The notes: generated by a model from the letters alone, not told the origin. DNA of 64,000 nt from Viridibacterium curvum (GCF_039544165.1 NZ_BAABLD010000005.1:434001-498000), one strand, 5' to 3'. Counted from the first letter of the stretch, positions 1-9,799 are shown. Numbers and translations are program-made.

Positions 1-2
1 AG

Positions 3-1262
3 TCCTACGAGTTCCCCGTTCTTTCCGGCAGCGTCGGGCCGGATGTCATCGACATCCGTTCGCTCTATGCGAAGTCTGGCGCCTTCACCTTTGACCCCGG
101 CTTCATGTCGACGGCCGCCTGCAAGTCCTCGATCACCTACATCGACGGTGACAAGGGCGAGCTGATGTATCGCGGCTACCCCATCGCCAACCTGGCTGAG
201 AACTGCAACTTCCTCGAAACCTGCTACCTGCTCAAGAACGGCGAGCTGCCCAACAAGGTGCAGTACGACGAATTCGAAGGCACGGTGCGCAAGCACACCA
301 TGGTGCATGAGCAGCTGACACGTCTGTACCAGGGCTTCCGTCGCGATGCGCACCCGATGGCCATCCTCGTCGGCGTGGTGGGCGCGCTGTCTGCCTATTA
401 CCAAGACTCGCTGGACATCTCCAACCCCGAGCACCGCAACATCGCTGCGATCCGCCTGATCGCAAAGATGCCGACCATCGTTGCGATGGCCTACAAGTAC
501 ACCGTGGGTCAGCCCTTCATGTTCCCGCGCAACGATCTGGGCTACGCCGAGAACTTCCTGCACATGATGTTCGCGACGCCGTGCGAAGAGTACAAGCCGA
601 ATCCCGTGCTGGCTCGCGCACTCGACCGCATCCTGATCCTGCACGCTGACCACGAGCAGAACGCTTCGACCTCGACCGTGCGTCTGTCCGGTTCGTCGGG
701 CGCCAACCCCTTCGCCTGTATCGCAGCCGGCATCGCCTGTCTGTGGGGTCCGGCACACGGCGGCGCCAACGAAGCTTGCCTCGTGATGCTGGAAGACATC
801 ATGCAGCAGGGCGGTGTCGAGAAGATTGGTGAGTTCATCGCCAAGGTCAAGGACAAGAACTCCGGCGTCAAGCTGATGGGCTTCGGTCACCGTGTTTACA
901 AGAACTACGATCCGCGCGCCACGCTGATGCGCGAGACCTGTCACGAAGTGCTGAGCGAACTGGGCCTGCAGGACGACCCGATGTTCAAGCTCGCCATGGC
1001 ACTCGAAAAGATCGCGCTGGAAGACGAGTACTTCGTGTCCCGCAAGCTCTACCCGAACGTCGATTTCTACTCCGGCATCGTGCAGAAGGCCATGGGCATC
1101 CCCGTGCCGCTGTTCACCGGCATCTTTGCACTGGCCCGCACCATCGGCTGGATTGCGCAGTGGAACGAAATGATCGGTGACCCCGAACAGAAGATTGGCC
1201 GTCCCCGTCAGCTCTACACCGGCGCTACGCCTCGCAGCGTGACGCCGATGTCGCTGCGCTGA
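3..1262 (+). CDS. gltA: Citrate synthase, 5' end cut by window edge
   Basis: Type II citrate synthase, condensing oxaloacetate and acetyl-CoA in the TCA cycle. The frame is open from base 3, and the residues before the first internal Met (SYEFPVLSGSVGPDVIDIRS) match the family N-terminus, so the internal ATG at 105 is not the start; about 15 residues lie left of the window. Family motifs seen are HGGANEA, GFGHRVYKNYDPRA (catalytic His) and NVDFYSG (catalytic Asp). The C-terminus GRPRQLYTG is typical. It is followed 41 bases later by sucA on the same strand, so these probably form one TCA operon. Identity is certain; only the 5' end is missing. Confidence 0.97.
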   Translation, partial: SYEFPVLSGSVGPDVIDIRSLYAKSGAFTFDPGFMSTAACKSSITYIDGDKGELMYRGYPIANLAENCNFLETCYLLKNGELPNKVQYDEFEGTVRKHTMVHEQLTRLYQGFRRDAHPMAILVGVVGALSAYYQDSLDISNPEHRNIAAIRLIAKMPTIVAMAYKYTVGQPFMFPRNDLGYAENFLHMMFATPCEEYKPNPVLARALDRILILHADHEQNASTSTVRLSGSSGANPFACIAAGIACLWGPAHGGANEACLVMLEDIMQQGGVEKIGEFIAKVKDKNSGVKLMGFGHRVYKNYDPRATLMRETCHEVLSELGLQDDPMFKLAMALEKIALEDEYFVSRKLYPNVDFYSGIVQKAMGIPVPLFTGIFALARTIGWIAQWNEMIGDPEQKIGRPRQLYTGATPRSVTPMSLR

Positions 1263-1303
1263 GCTGCACGCGGCCCTGATCACATAGAAGAGGTGAACAA
1301 ATA

Positions 1304-4138
1304 ATGATGAAACCCTTCCTCACGAACTCCTACCTGTTCGGCTCCAACGCGCCGTTCATTGAGGAGCTCTACGAGACCTATCTGGAGAATCCGGCCGGCG
1401 TGCCGGATCAGTGGCGCGATTACTTCGACCAGCTGCAGAACATGCCAGGCGCTGGCCGCGACGTGGCGCATGCGCCCGTCATCGCCTCGTTTGCGCAAAT
1501 GGCCAAGCAAAGCAAGTTCGCCGCCAACACCAACGGCGTGGCCGACAAGCGTCAGGTCGGCGTGCTGCAGATGATCAACGCCTACCGCTTCCTTGGAAAC
1601 CGCTGGGCGCAGATCGATCCGCTCAAGCGCCAGGAGCGCCCCGCGATCCCGGAGCTGGAGCCCTCGCACTACGGCTTCACCGAGGCTGATCTGTCGGCCC
1701 CGTTTGCCATCGGTTCCTTCCAGTTCCAGCAGAACCCGCAAGCCACGCTGCGCGAAATCCTCGAAGCCCTGCGCCAGACCTACTGCGGCTCGATCGGCGC
1801 CGAGTACATGTACATCTCGGACATCGCCCAGAAGCGCTGGATCCAGTCGCGCCTGGAGCCGATCCGTTCGACCGCCACGCTGCCGACCGAGCAGAAGAAG
1901 CGCATCCTCGAACGCCTGACCGCTGCCGAGACGCTTGAGAAGTACCTCCACACCCGCTACGTCGGCCAGAAGCGTTTCTCGCTCGAAGGCGGCGAATCGG
2001 CCATCGTCGCGATGGACAACCTGATCAACACTGCCGGTGCGCAAGGCGTGCAGGACATCGTGATCGGCATGGCCCACCGTGGTCGTCTGAACGTGCTGGT
2101 CAACACGCTGGGCAAGAGCCCCTCGACCCTGTTCTCCGAATTCGAAGGCAAGGCTGCAAGCGACCTCACCGCCGGTGACGTGAAGTACCACATGGGTTTC
2201 TCCAGCGACGTGAATACCGCTGGCGGCCCGGTACACCTCACGCTGGCGTTCAACCCGTCCCACCTCGAAATCGTCAATCCGGTCGTGCTGGGCTCGGTGT
2301 TCGCGCGCCAGAAGCGTCGTGACGGCAAGCAGGAACAGGCGCTGCCCATCCTCATCCACGGCGATGCCGCCGTGGCCGGCCAGGGCATCAACCAGGAAAT
2401 CCTCAACTTCAGCCAGACGCGCGGTTACGGCGTTGGCGGTGCAGTGCACATCATCATCAACAACCAGATCGGTTTCACGACTTCCGATCCGCGTGATGCA
2501 CGCTCCTCGATCTACTGCACGGACATCTTCAAGATGGCCGAAGCACCGATCTTCCACGTCAATGGTGACGATCCCGAAGCTGTGGCACTCGTTTGCCAAC
2601 TGGCTGTCGAGTTCCGCCAGACCTTCAAGAAGGACGTGGTCATCGACCTGCTGTGCTACCGCAAGCTCGGCCACAACGAGGCCGACGAGCCCATGGTCAC
2701 CCAGCCGCTGATGTACAAGAAGATCGGCCAGCACCCCGGTACGCGCAAGCTGTACGCCGACAAACTCGTCGGTCAGGGTGTCTGTGCGGCGGACGAGCCC
2801 GAGCAGATCATCGCCAGCTACCGCGAGCACCTCGACCGTGGTGAGCTGCTGTACAACCCGGCACTGTCGGGCCACACCCGCAAGTACGCACAGGACTGGA
2901 CGCCCTTCCTCAAGAAGGACTACACCGATGCTGCCGATACGACCGTGCCGATGGCTGAGCTCAAGCGTCTGTCGGCCCGCCTGACCGACATCCCTGCAGG
3001 CTTCACGCTGCACCCCACCGTGTCGCGCGTCATCGAGAACCGCAAGGCCATGGGCGCCGGTGAGCGTCCGCTTGACTGGGGCATGGGCGAGAACCTTGCC
3101 TACGCCTCGCTGGTGGCGCAAGGCTACGGTGTGCGCGTGTCGGGCCAGGACTGCGGTCGCGGCACTTTCGTGCACCGCCATGCCGTGCTGCATGATCAGA
3201 ACCGCGAGAAGTGGGACGCCGGCAGCCACGTTCCCCTGAAGAACATCCAGGAAGGCCAGGCACCGTTCGTGGTGATTGACTCCGTGCTGTCGGAAGCCGG
3301 CGTGCTCGGCTTCGAGTACGGCTACGCCACGGCCGAGCCGAATGAACTCGTGATCTGGGAAGCCCAGTTCGGCGATTTCGGCAATGGGGCGCAGGTTGTT
3401 ATCGATCAGTTCATCAGCTCTGGTGAAGCCAAGTGGGGCCGTCTCGCCGGCATCACCATGCTGCTGCCGCACGGCTATGAAGGGCAGGGCCCGGAGCATT
3501 CGTCCGCACGTCTGGAGCGTTACATCCAGCTGTCGGCCGAGAATAACTGGCAGGTCACGGTGCCTTCCACACCGGCACAGATCTTTCACCTGCTGCGCCG
3601 TCAGATGATTCGTCCGCTGCGCAAGCCGCTGGTGGTCATGACGCCCAAGTCCCTGCTGCGCCACAAAGATGCTGTCTCGACCCTTGAGGAGCTGGCCAAC
3701 GGCGGCTTCCAGACCGTCATCGGTGAAGTCGACAAACTCGATGCCAAGAAGGTCAAGCGCGTTGTGCTCTGCAGCGGCAAGATCTACTACGAGCTGGCAG
3801 CCGAGCGTCATGCCAAGGGCATCAAGGACGTCGCCATCGTGCGTATCGAACAGCTCTATCCCTTCCCGGATGAAGCGCTGACTGCCGAGCTGGCCAAGTT
3901 CCCCAATGCCAAGGAAGTCGTCTGGTGCCAGGAAGAGCCGGAAAACCAGGGTAGCTGGTACTTCTTCGTATCGCGTCAGCACTTGTCGCGCTCGCTGCCC
4001 AAGGGGGTCTCGCTGCACCTCGTCAGCCGCCCGGCCGCTGCATCGCCGGCCGTCGGTTACTACGCCAAGCACAACGCACAACAGAAGGAAGTGGTGGAAG
4101 GTGCGTTCGGACCGCTGGATCAAGGCACTGCCAACTGA
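1304..4138 (+). CDS. sucA: 2-oxoglutarate dehydrogenase E1 component
   Basis: Thiamine-diphosphate-dependent E1 subunit (944 aa, normal length) of the 2-oxoglutarate dehydrogenase complex, which decarboxylates 2-oxoglutarate and transfers the succinyl group to the E2 lipoyl domain. The N-terminal E2-binding segment (FLTNSYLFGSNAPFIEELYE) is present. Also visible are GMAHRGRLNVLVN, the ThDP/Mg loop around GDAAVAGQG and INNQIGFTT, and the C-terminal transketolase-like half with GQDCGRGTF and LLPHGYEGQGPEHSSAR. The start is the first of two adjacent ATGs, preceded by an AGAGGTG ribosome site. It lies between gltA and sucB; the three with lpdA form a TCA cluster. Confidence 0.97.
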   Translation: MMKPFLTNSYLFGSNAPFIEELYETYLENPAGVPDQWRDYFDQLQNMPGAGRDVAHAPVIASFAQMAKQSKFAANTNGVADKRQVGVLQMINAYRFLGNRWAQIDPLKRQERPAIPELEPSHYGFTEADLSAPFAIGSFQFQQNPQATLREILEALRQTYCGSIGAEYMYISDIAQKRWIQSRLEPIRSTATLPTEQKKRILERLTAAETLEKYLHTRYVGQKRFSLEGGESAIVAMDNLINTAGAQGVQDIVIGMAHRGRLNVLVNTLGKSPSTLFSEFEGKAASDLTAGDVKYHMGFSSDVNTAGGPVHLTLAFNPSHLEIVNPVVLGSVFARQKRRDGKQEQALPILIHGDAAVAGQGINQEILNFSQTRGYGVGGAVHIIINNQIGFTTSDPRDARSSIYCTDIFKMAEAPIFHVNGDDPEAVALVCQLAVEFRQTFKKDVVIDLLCYRKLGHNEADEPMVTQPLMYKKIGQHPGTRKLYADKLVGQGVCAADEPEQIIASYREHLDRGELLYNPALSGHTRKYAQDWTPFLKKDYTDAADTTVPMAELKRLSARLTDIPAGFTLHPTVSRVIENRKAMGAGERPLDWGMGENLAYASLVAQGYGVRVSGQDCGRGTFVHRHAVLHDQNREKWDAGSHVPLKNIQEGQAPFVVIDSVLSEAGVLGFEYGYATAEPNELVIWEAQFGDFGNGAQVVIDQFISSGEAKWGRLAGITMLLPHGYEGQGPEHSSARLERYIQLSAENNWQVTVPSTPAQIFHLLRRQMIRPLRKPLVVMTPKSLLRHKDAVSTLEELANGGFQTVIGEVDKLDAKKVKRVVLCSGKIYYELAAERHAKGIKDVAIVRIEQLYPFPDEALTAELAKFPNAKEVVWCQEEPENQGSWYFFVSRQHLSRSLPKGVSLHLVSRPAAASPAVGYYAKHNAQQKEVVEGAFGPLDQGTAN

Positions 4139-4174
4139 TCCGCCCGCGCACAATAAAAACCAAGGACAAATCAA

Positions 4175-5440
4175 ATGATCATTGAAGTCAAAGTTCCGCA
4201 GCTTTCCGAATCCGTGTCGGAAGCCACACTCGTCAGCTGGCACGCCAAGGAAGGCCAGGCCGTCAAGCGTGACCAGAACCTCATCGACATCGAGACCGAC
4301 AAGGTCGTGCTGGAAACCCCGGCGCCTGCCGATGGCGTGCTGGTCAAGATCATCATCGGCAACGGTACGACCGTGACCAGCGGTGATGTGCTGGCCCAGA
4401 TCGACACCGAAGCCAAGGCTGGCGATACCGCACCGGCCGCTGCTGCAGCCCCCGCTGCTGCTCCGGCCTCGGCCCCCGCGGCTGCGGCATCGGCAGGTGG
4501 TGCTGGCGGTACCGGCCCCGCAGCACGCAAGATTCTCGCCGAGAAGGGCGTTGATGCAGCCAGCGTGCAAGGAACGGGCCCCGGCGGACGCGTCACCAAG
4601 GCTGACGCCCTCGGCGCCGGCAAGCCTGCCGCCCCCGGTAGCAGCGCCACCGTGTCGACCGTCGTGCCTGTCGTCGTCGGCGCCGGTCAGCCGCTGCCGC
4701 AACCGCCTGCACCGGTGTCGATCGAATCCGTGCTGGCCGACCGCCCTGAACAACGCGTGCCGATGAGCCGTCTGCGTGCCCGCGTTGCCGAGCGCCTGCT
4801 GCAATCGCAAGCTACCAACGCCATCCTGACCACGTTCAACGAAGTGAACATGGCCCCCGTGATGGAGCTGCGCAAGAAGTACGTCGAGAAGTTCGAGAAG
4901 GAACACGGCATCAAGCTCGGCTTCATGTCCTTCTTCGTCAAGGCCGCCTGTGCCGCACTCAAGAAGTTCCCGATCCTCAACGCCTCGGTCGATGGCAATG
5001 ACATCGTCTATCACGGCTACATCGACATTGGTATCGCCGTCGGTTCGCCGCGTGGCCTCGTTGTGCCCATCCTGCGCAATGCAGACCAGATGAGCATTGC
5101 GGACATCGAGAAGAAGATCGCCGAGTACGGTGCCAAGGCCAAGGATGGCAAGCTCAGCATGGAAGAGCTCACCGGCGGCACCTTCTCCATCTCCAACGGT
5201 GGTGTGTTCGGTTCGATGCTGTCGACCCCGATCATCAACCCGCCGCAATCGGCGATCCTCGGTATCCACGCCACCAAGGACCGCGCAGTGGTTGAGAACG
5301 GTCAGGTTGTCGTCCGCCCGATCAACTACTTTGCCATGTCCTACGACCACCGCATCATCGACGGCCGTGAAGCCGTCCTGGGCCTGGTGGCCATGAAGGA
5401 AGCGCTGGAAGATCCGGCCCGCCTGCTGCTGGAAATCTGA
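4175..5440 (+). CDS. sucB: Dihydrolipoamide succinyltransferase (E2)
   Basis: E2 core of the 2-oxoglutarate dehydrogenase complex (421 aa). Domains in order: an N-terminal lipoyl domain with the lipoylated Lys in ETDKVVLE (about residues 1-75); an Ala/Pro-rich linker (about 80-110); a peripheral subunit-binding domain (AARKILAEKGVDAASVQGTG, about 112-150); a second flexible linker; and the acyltransferase core with the catalytic SYDHRIIDGREA near the C-terminus. An AAGGA site precedes the ATG. It lies 36 bases after sucA and 54 before lpdA. Confidence 0.97.
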   Translation: MIIEVKVPQLSESVSEATLVSWHAKEGQAVKRDQNLIDIETDKVVLETPAPADGVLVKIIIGNGTTVTSGDVLAQIDTEAKAGDTAPAAAAAPAAAPASAPAAAASAGGAGGTGPAARKILAEKGVDAASVQGTGPGGRVTKADALGAGKPAAPGSSATVSTVVPVVVGAGQPLPQPPAPVSIESVLADRPEQRVPMSRLRARVAERLLQSQATNAILTTFNEVNMAPVMELRKKYVEKFEKEHGIKLGFMSFFVKAACAALKKFPILNASVDGNDIVYHGYIDIGIAVGSPRGLVVPILRNADQMSIADIEKKIAEYGAKAKDGKLSMEELTGGTFSISNGGVFGSMLSTPIINPPQSAILGIHATKDRAVVENGQVVVRPINYFAMSYDHRIIDGREAVLGLVAMKEALEDPARLLLEI

Positions 5441-5494
5441 TAGCCGTTGTTTGAAGGGGCGCGCTGGTCGCGCCCCGTTGCCAAGGACAAGAAA

Positions 5495-6919
5495 ATGTCG
5501 AAAGAGTTTGACGTCGTCGTCATCGGTGGTGGTCCCGCCGGCTATGTCGCCGCGATCCGTGCCTCGCAACTGGGCCTCAATACGGCCTGCTGCGAATCTG
5601 AAGCTTATGCCGACCCCAAGGGCGAACCGCGTCTGGGCGGCACCTGCCTCAACGTGGGTTGCATCCCCTCCAAGGCCCTGCTGCACTCCTCCGAGCTGTA
5701 TGACCAGGCTGCCCACTCGTTCGTCATGCACGGCATCAAAGCCGACAAGGTCTCCATCGACGTGCCGACGATGATCCAGCGCAAGACGAATATCGTCACG
5801 CAGCTGGTCACCGGCATCAAGAGCCTGTTCAAGAAGTACAAGGTCACTTTCCTCCCCGGTCACGGCAGCTTTGTCGGTCAGGTCGATGGCAAGTGGCAAG
5901 TGAAAATTGCGGATGAAGTCGTGACGACCAAGCACGTCATCGTGGCGACGGGCTCGTCCGCACGTCACTTGCCGGGCATCGCGGTCGACCAGAAGCTGAT
6001 CCTCGACAACGCTGGCGCACTCGATATCAACGCCGTGCCCAAGCGCCTTGGCGTCATCGGTGCCGGTGTCATCGGCCTCGAAATGGGCTCGGTGTGGAAG
6101 CGTCTCGGTTCCGACGTCACCATCCTCGAAGCTGCACCAGACTTTCTCGCTGCAGCCGATTCCGCTGTCGCCAAGGAAGCCTGGAAGATCTTCACGACCA
6201 AGCAAGGTCTCAAGATCAACCTCGGCATTCAGCTCAAGGAGGTCACGCCGGGCAAGGACAGCGTCACCATCAAGTATGAGAATGACGAAGGCGAACAAAC
6301 GCTCGAAGTCGACAAGCTCATCGTTGCGGTCGGCCGCGTGCCCAACACCAACGGCCTCAACGCCAATGCGGTCGGCCTCGCGCTCGATGAGCGTGGCCGC
6401 ATCAAGGTCGACGAGCACTGCGCTACCAACCTGCCCAATGTCTGGGCGGTCGGCGACGTAGTGCCCGGCCCGATGCTCGCGCACAAGGGTATGGAAGAGG
6501 GCGTGATGGTGGCTGAAGTGATTTCGGGTCAGGCCGGTCACATTAACCACAACACCATTCCCTGGGTCATCTACACCCACCCGGAAATTGCCTGGGTCGG
6601 CAAGACCGAGCAGGAGCTCAAGGCTGCCAACGTGCCGTTCAAGGAAGGCAAGATTCCCTTCCTCGCCAACGGTCGCGCACTGGGTCAGGGCGACACCACG
6701 GGCTTCGTCAAGGTCATCGCACATGCCGAAACCGACGAGATCCTCGGTGCCCACATCATCGGTACCAATGCTTCGGAGCTGATCGCCGAAGCCGTGGTCG
6801 CGATGGAGTTCGGTGCGTCGTCGGAAGACATCGCCCGTACCTGCCATGCGCACCCGACGCTGTCGGAAGCGTTCCACGAGGCTGCGCTCGCTGTCGACAA
6901 ACGTTCGTTGCACTTCTGA
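5495..6919 (+). CDS. lpdA: Dihydrolipoyl dehydrogenase (E3)
   Basis: FAD flavoprotein (474 aa) that reoxidises the dihydrolipoyl groups of E2 with NAD+. Visible are the FAD-binding GGGPAGYVAAIRA near the N-terminus, the redox disulfide in GGTCLNVGCIPSKALL, the NAD-binding GAGVIGLEMGSVW, and the C-terminal active-site His-Glu pair in HAHPTLSEAFHEA. The frame is open upstream to 5447, but I place the start at 5495 because MSKEFDVVVIGGG begins exactly where the family does and the upstream 16 codons are unrelated. It closes the sucAB-lpd set; a pair of palindromes follows. Confidence 0.96.
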   Translation: MSKEFDVVVIGGGPAGYVAAIRASQLGLNTACCESEAYADPKGEPRLGGTCLNVGCIPSKALLHSSELYDQAAHSFVMHGIKADKVSIDVPTMIQRKTNIVTQLVTGIKSLFKKYKVTFLPGHGSFVGQVDGKWQVKIADEVVTTKHVIVATGSSARHLPGIAVDQKLILDNAGALDINAVPKRLGVIGAGVIGLEMGSVWKRLGSDVTILEAAPDFLAAADSAVAKEAWKIFTTKQGLKINLGIQLKEVTPGKDSVTIKYENDEGEQTLEVDKLIVAVGRVPNTNGLNANAVGLALDERGRIKVDEHCATNLPNVWAVGDVVPGPMLAHKGMEEGVMVAEVISGQAGHINHNTIPWVIYTHPEIAWVGKTEQELKAANVPFKEGKIPFLANGRALGQGDTTGFVKVIAHAETDEILGAHIIGTNASELIAEAVVAMEFGASSEDIARTCHAHPTLSEAFHEAALAVDKRSLHF

Positions 6920-6923
6920 TCTT

Positions 6924-7010
6924 GACCGTCATTCCCGCGAAGGCGGGAATCCAGCGACTTTTTTGCGTACAGGCAACGACACTGGATTCCCGCCCTCGCG
7001 GGAATGACGC
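6924..7010. repeat. Two dRS3-like palindromes forming a large inverted repeat
   Basis: ATTCCCGCGAAGGCGGGAAT (6931-6950) and ATTCCCGCCCTCGCGGGAAT (6986-7005) each fit the Neisseria dRS3 pattern ATTCCC-N8-GGGAAT, and together form an inverted pair (GTCATTCCCGC / GCGGGAATGAC). The position between lpdA and zapE, plus the hairpin capacity, makes a role in ending the TCA transcript possible, but no U-run is present. The family resemblance is from sequence; function is inference. Confidence 0.75.
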
Positions 7011-7036
7011 GAAGTTGTTCAGCGCTCCCTGAACAG

Positions 7037-8149
7037 ATGTCCCACGAAATCCTCAACGTCCCCGAATTCGGCGTCATCGAAGCCTACGAGGCCCAGCTCG
7101 CCATGCGCGGCTACAAGGCCGACGTGGCGCAGCGCAAGGCGGTCAACCGCCTGCAAGCGATGTACACCGAACTGCTGGCGTTCAAGGCCGCGCGGCGTAC
7201 GGCGTTGCGCAAGCTCTTCATCCATCCTGACCTGCCGCGCAGCATCTACCTGTGGGGTGGTGTGGGGCGCGGCAAGAGCTTCATCATGGACAGCTTCTTC
7301 GACGCCGTGCCCTATAAACGCAAGCGTCGCGCGCACTTCCACTCGTTCATGCAGAGCATCCACGCCCAGCTGCGTGCGGCGGCGAACGAGGACGACCCGC
7401 TCGCCAAGGTGGCCGACGAGATAGCGACCAAGACGCGGCTGCTGTGCTTCGACGAATTCCATGTGTCGGACATCGCCGATGCGATGATCCTCGGCCGTTT
7501 GCTGCAAGCCCTGTTCGAGCGTGGCGTGGTGTTCGTGATGACCTCCAACTACCCGCCGGATGGGCTGTACCCCAATGGCCTGCAACGTCAGAACTTCCTG
7601 CCCACCATCGAGCTCATGAAAGAGCGCTTCGATGTGGTCGAAGTTGACGACGGTACCGACTACCGCCTGCGTTCACTCGAACGCATGAATACCTTCATCG
7701 TGCCCAACGGCCCCGAGACCGACGCAAAATTGTCCGGCCATTTCGCCGAGATCGCCGGCGTGCCTGGCAAGCCTGCCGAGCTGGACGTGCTGGGCCGCAA
7801 GCTGCATGCGCGTCGGGCCGCGCCCGGCGTCGTGTGGTTCGACTTCGAAGTGCTGTGCGGGGGGCCGCGTTCGCAGAACGATTACCTGGAGCTGGCGCGC
7901 GAACACCACACCCTTCTGCTGTCAAACGTGCCGGTGATGAGCAAGGAGCAGGGCAACGAAGCGCGCCGCTTTACCTGGCTCATTGACGTGCTCTACGACG
8001 CTCGCGTCAAGCTCATCGTCAGCGCCGCCGCTGAAGCGCCCGAGCTTTATCGCGAAGGCCCTAATGCGCAGGAATTTCCGCGCACGGTCTCGCGTCTCAT
8101 CGAGATGCGTACGCGGGAATATCTCGCTGAGCCGCACCGGCCAGAGTAG
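7037..8149 (+). CDS. zapE: Cell division ATPase ZapE (AFG1-like)
   Basis: AFG1/ZapE-family P-loop ATPase (370 aa), known in E. coli as a Z-ring-associated protein acting at constriction. Walker A is GGVGRGKS, Walker B is LLCFDEFHV, and the family segment TSNYPPDGLYPNGLQRQNFLP is present. The frame is open from 7004, but the first 11 codons derive from the preceding repeat; MSHEILNVPEF is the more likely start. The gene follows lpdA, an arrangement often seen in betaproteobacteria. Its TAG stop lies inside the GTAGGGCGG arm of the following repeat, so the last residues may have been altered by repeat insertion. Confidence 0.9.
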   Translation: MSHEILNVPEFGVIEAYEAQLAMRGYKADVAQRKAVNRLQAMYTELLAFKAARRTALRKLFIHPDLPRSIYLWGGVGRGKSFIMDSFFDAVPYKRKRRAHFHSFMQSIHAQLRAAANEDDPLAKVADEIATKTRLLCFDEFHVSDIADAMILGRLLQALFERGVVFVMTSNYPPDGLYPNGLQRQNFLPTIELMKERFDVVEVDDGTDYRLRSLERMNTFIVPNGPETDAKLSGHFAEIAGVPGKPAELDVLGRKLHARRAAPGVVWFDFEVLCGGPRSQNDYLELAREHHTLLLSNVPVMSKEQGNEARRFTWLIDVLYDARVKLIVSAAAEAPELYREGPNAQEFPRTVSRLIEMRTREYLAEPHRPE

Positions 8150-8249
8150 GGCGGAACTCCGAAGGAGGTTCCGCCAGCCGCCTGCAAGGCGGCATTGCGG
8201 TTTGCTACCTGGTGAAATGGCGGAACCTCCGTCGGAGTTCCGCCCTACG
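8146..8249. repeat. REP-like inverted repeat, copy 1
   Basis: Two arms face each other: GTAGGGCGGAACTCCG from 8146 and CGGAGTTCCGCCCTAC ending at 8248, each containing its own smaller dyad (CGGAACTCC/GGAGGTTCCG). The spacer is about 40 bases. The same arms occur at 11931-12035. The left arm carries the TAG stop of zapE. Confidence 0.8.
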
Positions 8250-8373
8250 AATATCCGGGGTGCGCGGTAAAGTATGCTCGATGCACCGTGCGTTGATCAC
8301 GCACAGGCAGTACAAAACGGCCATACAGCGATACGTAGCGGCAATTCAAATGCCTCGAATCGGGAGACTTACG

Positions 8374-9693
8374 ATGCACTACCGGACGATCCTGGACGCA
8401 CTGCGCGCCGGGTTTGCGTGGTTTGTTCTGCTTTGCGCGTGCACACTCAGTTTGTTTGGCGCAACTTCGGCCGCGGGGCAGACGCGCATGTACCGCATGA
8501 AAATCAGCCCGGAAGAGTATCAGCGCCTTCCGGTCGGCGCGGAGTACGAGGTCAACGGGGAGTTGCTCGCCAAAGGCAAGCCGGGTGAAGGAAATCGCCT
8601 CGTCAGCCACAAGCCAGGCTGCCGCATTCTCCCCAATCGTAAGCCTGGCGAACAGTACGCCCCTGCACAGAGCCCTGACTGCCGTGAGGAGGTTCCGGAG
8701 CCCAAATTGCCGTCCTGGGCGGCGCCGATCCCCTATCCCGCCGCCGTGCCGCAAACGCATGGTCTGGACCTCGCACGTCACGATGAAGCAACTGCAGCCG
8801 CCTACTTCAAGTGGCTGTGCGAGCACGACGCGGGCGAGTGGGTCTATCGGCGCGTCGACAATGTCGATGGCGTGTTCGAAATGCGTGACAGGCCTTATCA
8901 CAGTGGAGGTCTTTGGGAGCAGTTTAATCGTTACTACCTTGAAGACCCCTGGGGACAGGTTAGCGATAGAAACTTGGGGCCAGAAACACTATCGCTGCAC
9001 CGACTCTCCGGCGACAGGAGCTACGTGTTGCTGGATGGCAGGGGTTTCCTCGGTCCCGTCGGCTTCAATCAATACAGCTTGAAAGAGACCTATAACTACT
9101 ACGAACGCCCCGTCACGCAAGAGGAGTACCTGAATGCTCTGAGGTATCCCCATGCGTACGGGCATCTCAATGGCCCCTCTTACCTGCGCTTCATGCGCCC
9201 CTGGCCAGAGGAGCCGTACTTCACCTCAGACAAGAAAGAACTGCGTCGCTACAGCGAGGTCTTGGCCCCCGGTTTGGAGGCTGCTCGTCCCTTTCAACAG
9301 CGCAAACCCGGCGAGGTCATGTTGTGGGCGCGCAATCGAGAGCACGCACGACTCATCAAGCTCGCGCCAGAGCCGACAAACGAGATTCGTAGTCGCTATG
9401 GCTTTACCTGGCGCGGCATCACCCGCTCCGAGAATGATCGTGCGCTAGGCATTGCGGGAACAGAAGAGCTCGTTGTCGATTTGCAGACTGGCGAGCTGCT
9501 GTTCTTGCGCCGCGTCTTCATCAAGGGGCCCTCGGTTGGCGCAAAGAACATGATTGCCTGGCGTGAACGCCAGCAGTGCCCGATGGCAAAAGAGGTTTTG
9601 GTGGACATTTTGCGCCCGGCCCTGCCGACACAGCTTCGCGGCCTCGATCTGGCAAAACTGCCCGCGCCAGACGAAGCGAACCCCAAGCCTTGA
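8374..9693 (+). CDS. Exported protein of unknown function
   Basis: 439 aa; I do not recognise the family. The N-terminus (about residues 1-36) has a long hydrophobic run (FAWFVLLCACTLSLFGATSA) followed by AAGQT, consistent with a Sec signal peptide or lipoprotein-like export signal. The rest is soluble and rich in Tyr, Pro and Arg with no repeat or catalytic motif I can name. The start was chosen at 8374 because GGGAG lies nine bases upstream; the frame is open from 8212 but that part overlaps the REP-like repeat. It stands alone between two repeats, with no operon partner. A DUF1615- or CHAT-like role cannot be argued from sequence alone. Confidence 0.7.
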   Translation: MHYRTILDALRAGFAWFVLLCACTLSLFGATSAAGQTRMYRMKISPEEYQRLPVGAEYEVNGELLAKGKPGEGNRLVSHKPGCRILPNRKPGEQYAPAQSPDCREEVPEPKLPSWAAPIPYPAAVPQTHGLDLARHDEATAAAYFKWLCEHDAGEWVYRRVDNVDGVFEMRDRPYHSGGLWEQFNRYYLEDPWGQVSDRNLGPETLSLHRLSGDRSYVLLDGRGFLGPVGFNQYSLKETYNYYERPVTQEEYLNALRYPHAYGHLNGPSYLRFMRPWPEEPYFTSDKKELRRYSEVLAPGLEAARPFQQRKPGEVMLWARNREHARLIKLAPEPTNEIRSRYGFTWRGITRSENDRALGIAGTEELVVDLQTGELLFLRRVFIKGPSVGAKNMIAWRERQQCPMAKEVLVDILRPALPTQLRGLDLAKLPAPDEANPKP

Positions 9694-9727
9694 ACACATA
9701 ACAAACTTCATCTCCGGAGAGCTGGTG

Positions 9728-9799
9728 GCCTGGATGCAGCAATGCGAATTTCGGGGCGGCTATAAACGCCCCCGATTCCATCTGCGTCCGTATCCAGGC
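9728..9799. repeat. Nested palindromic element
   Basis: GCCTGGAT (9728-9735) pairs with ATCCAGGC (9792-9799), and inside it TCGGGGCG pairs with CGCCCCCGA around GCTATAAA. This can fold as a long hairpin just downstream of the unknown exported protein gene. There is no T-run, so it is not a classical terminator. Copy number elsewhere is unknown from this window. Confidence 0.5.

Noticed and set aside
1280..6913. 1,877-codon open frame on the minus strand across sucA-sucB-lpdA
   Set aside because: It lies antisense to three certain genes, in the frame that high-GC codon bias keeps open, and shows low-complexity His/Arg/Asp-rich content with no domain.
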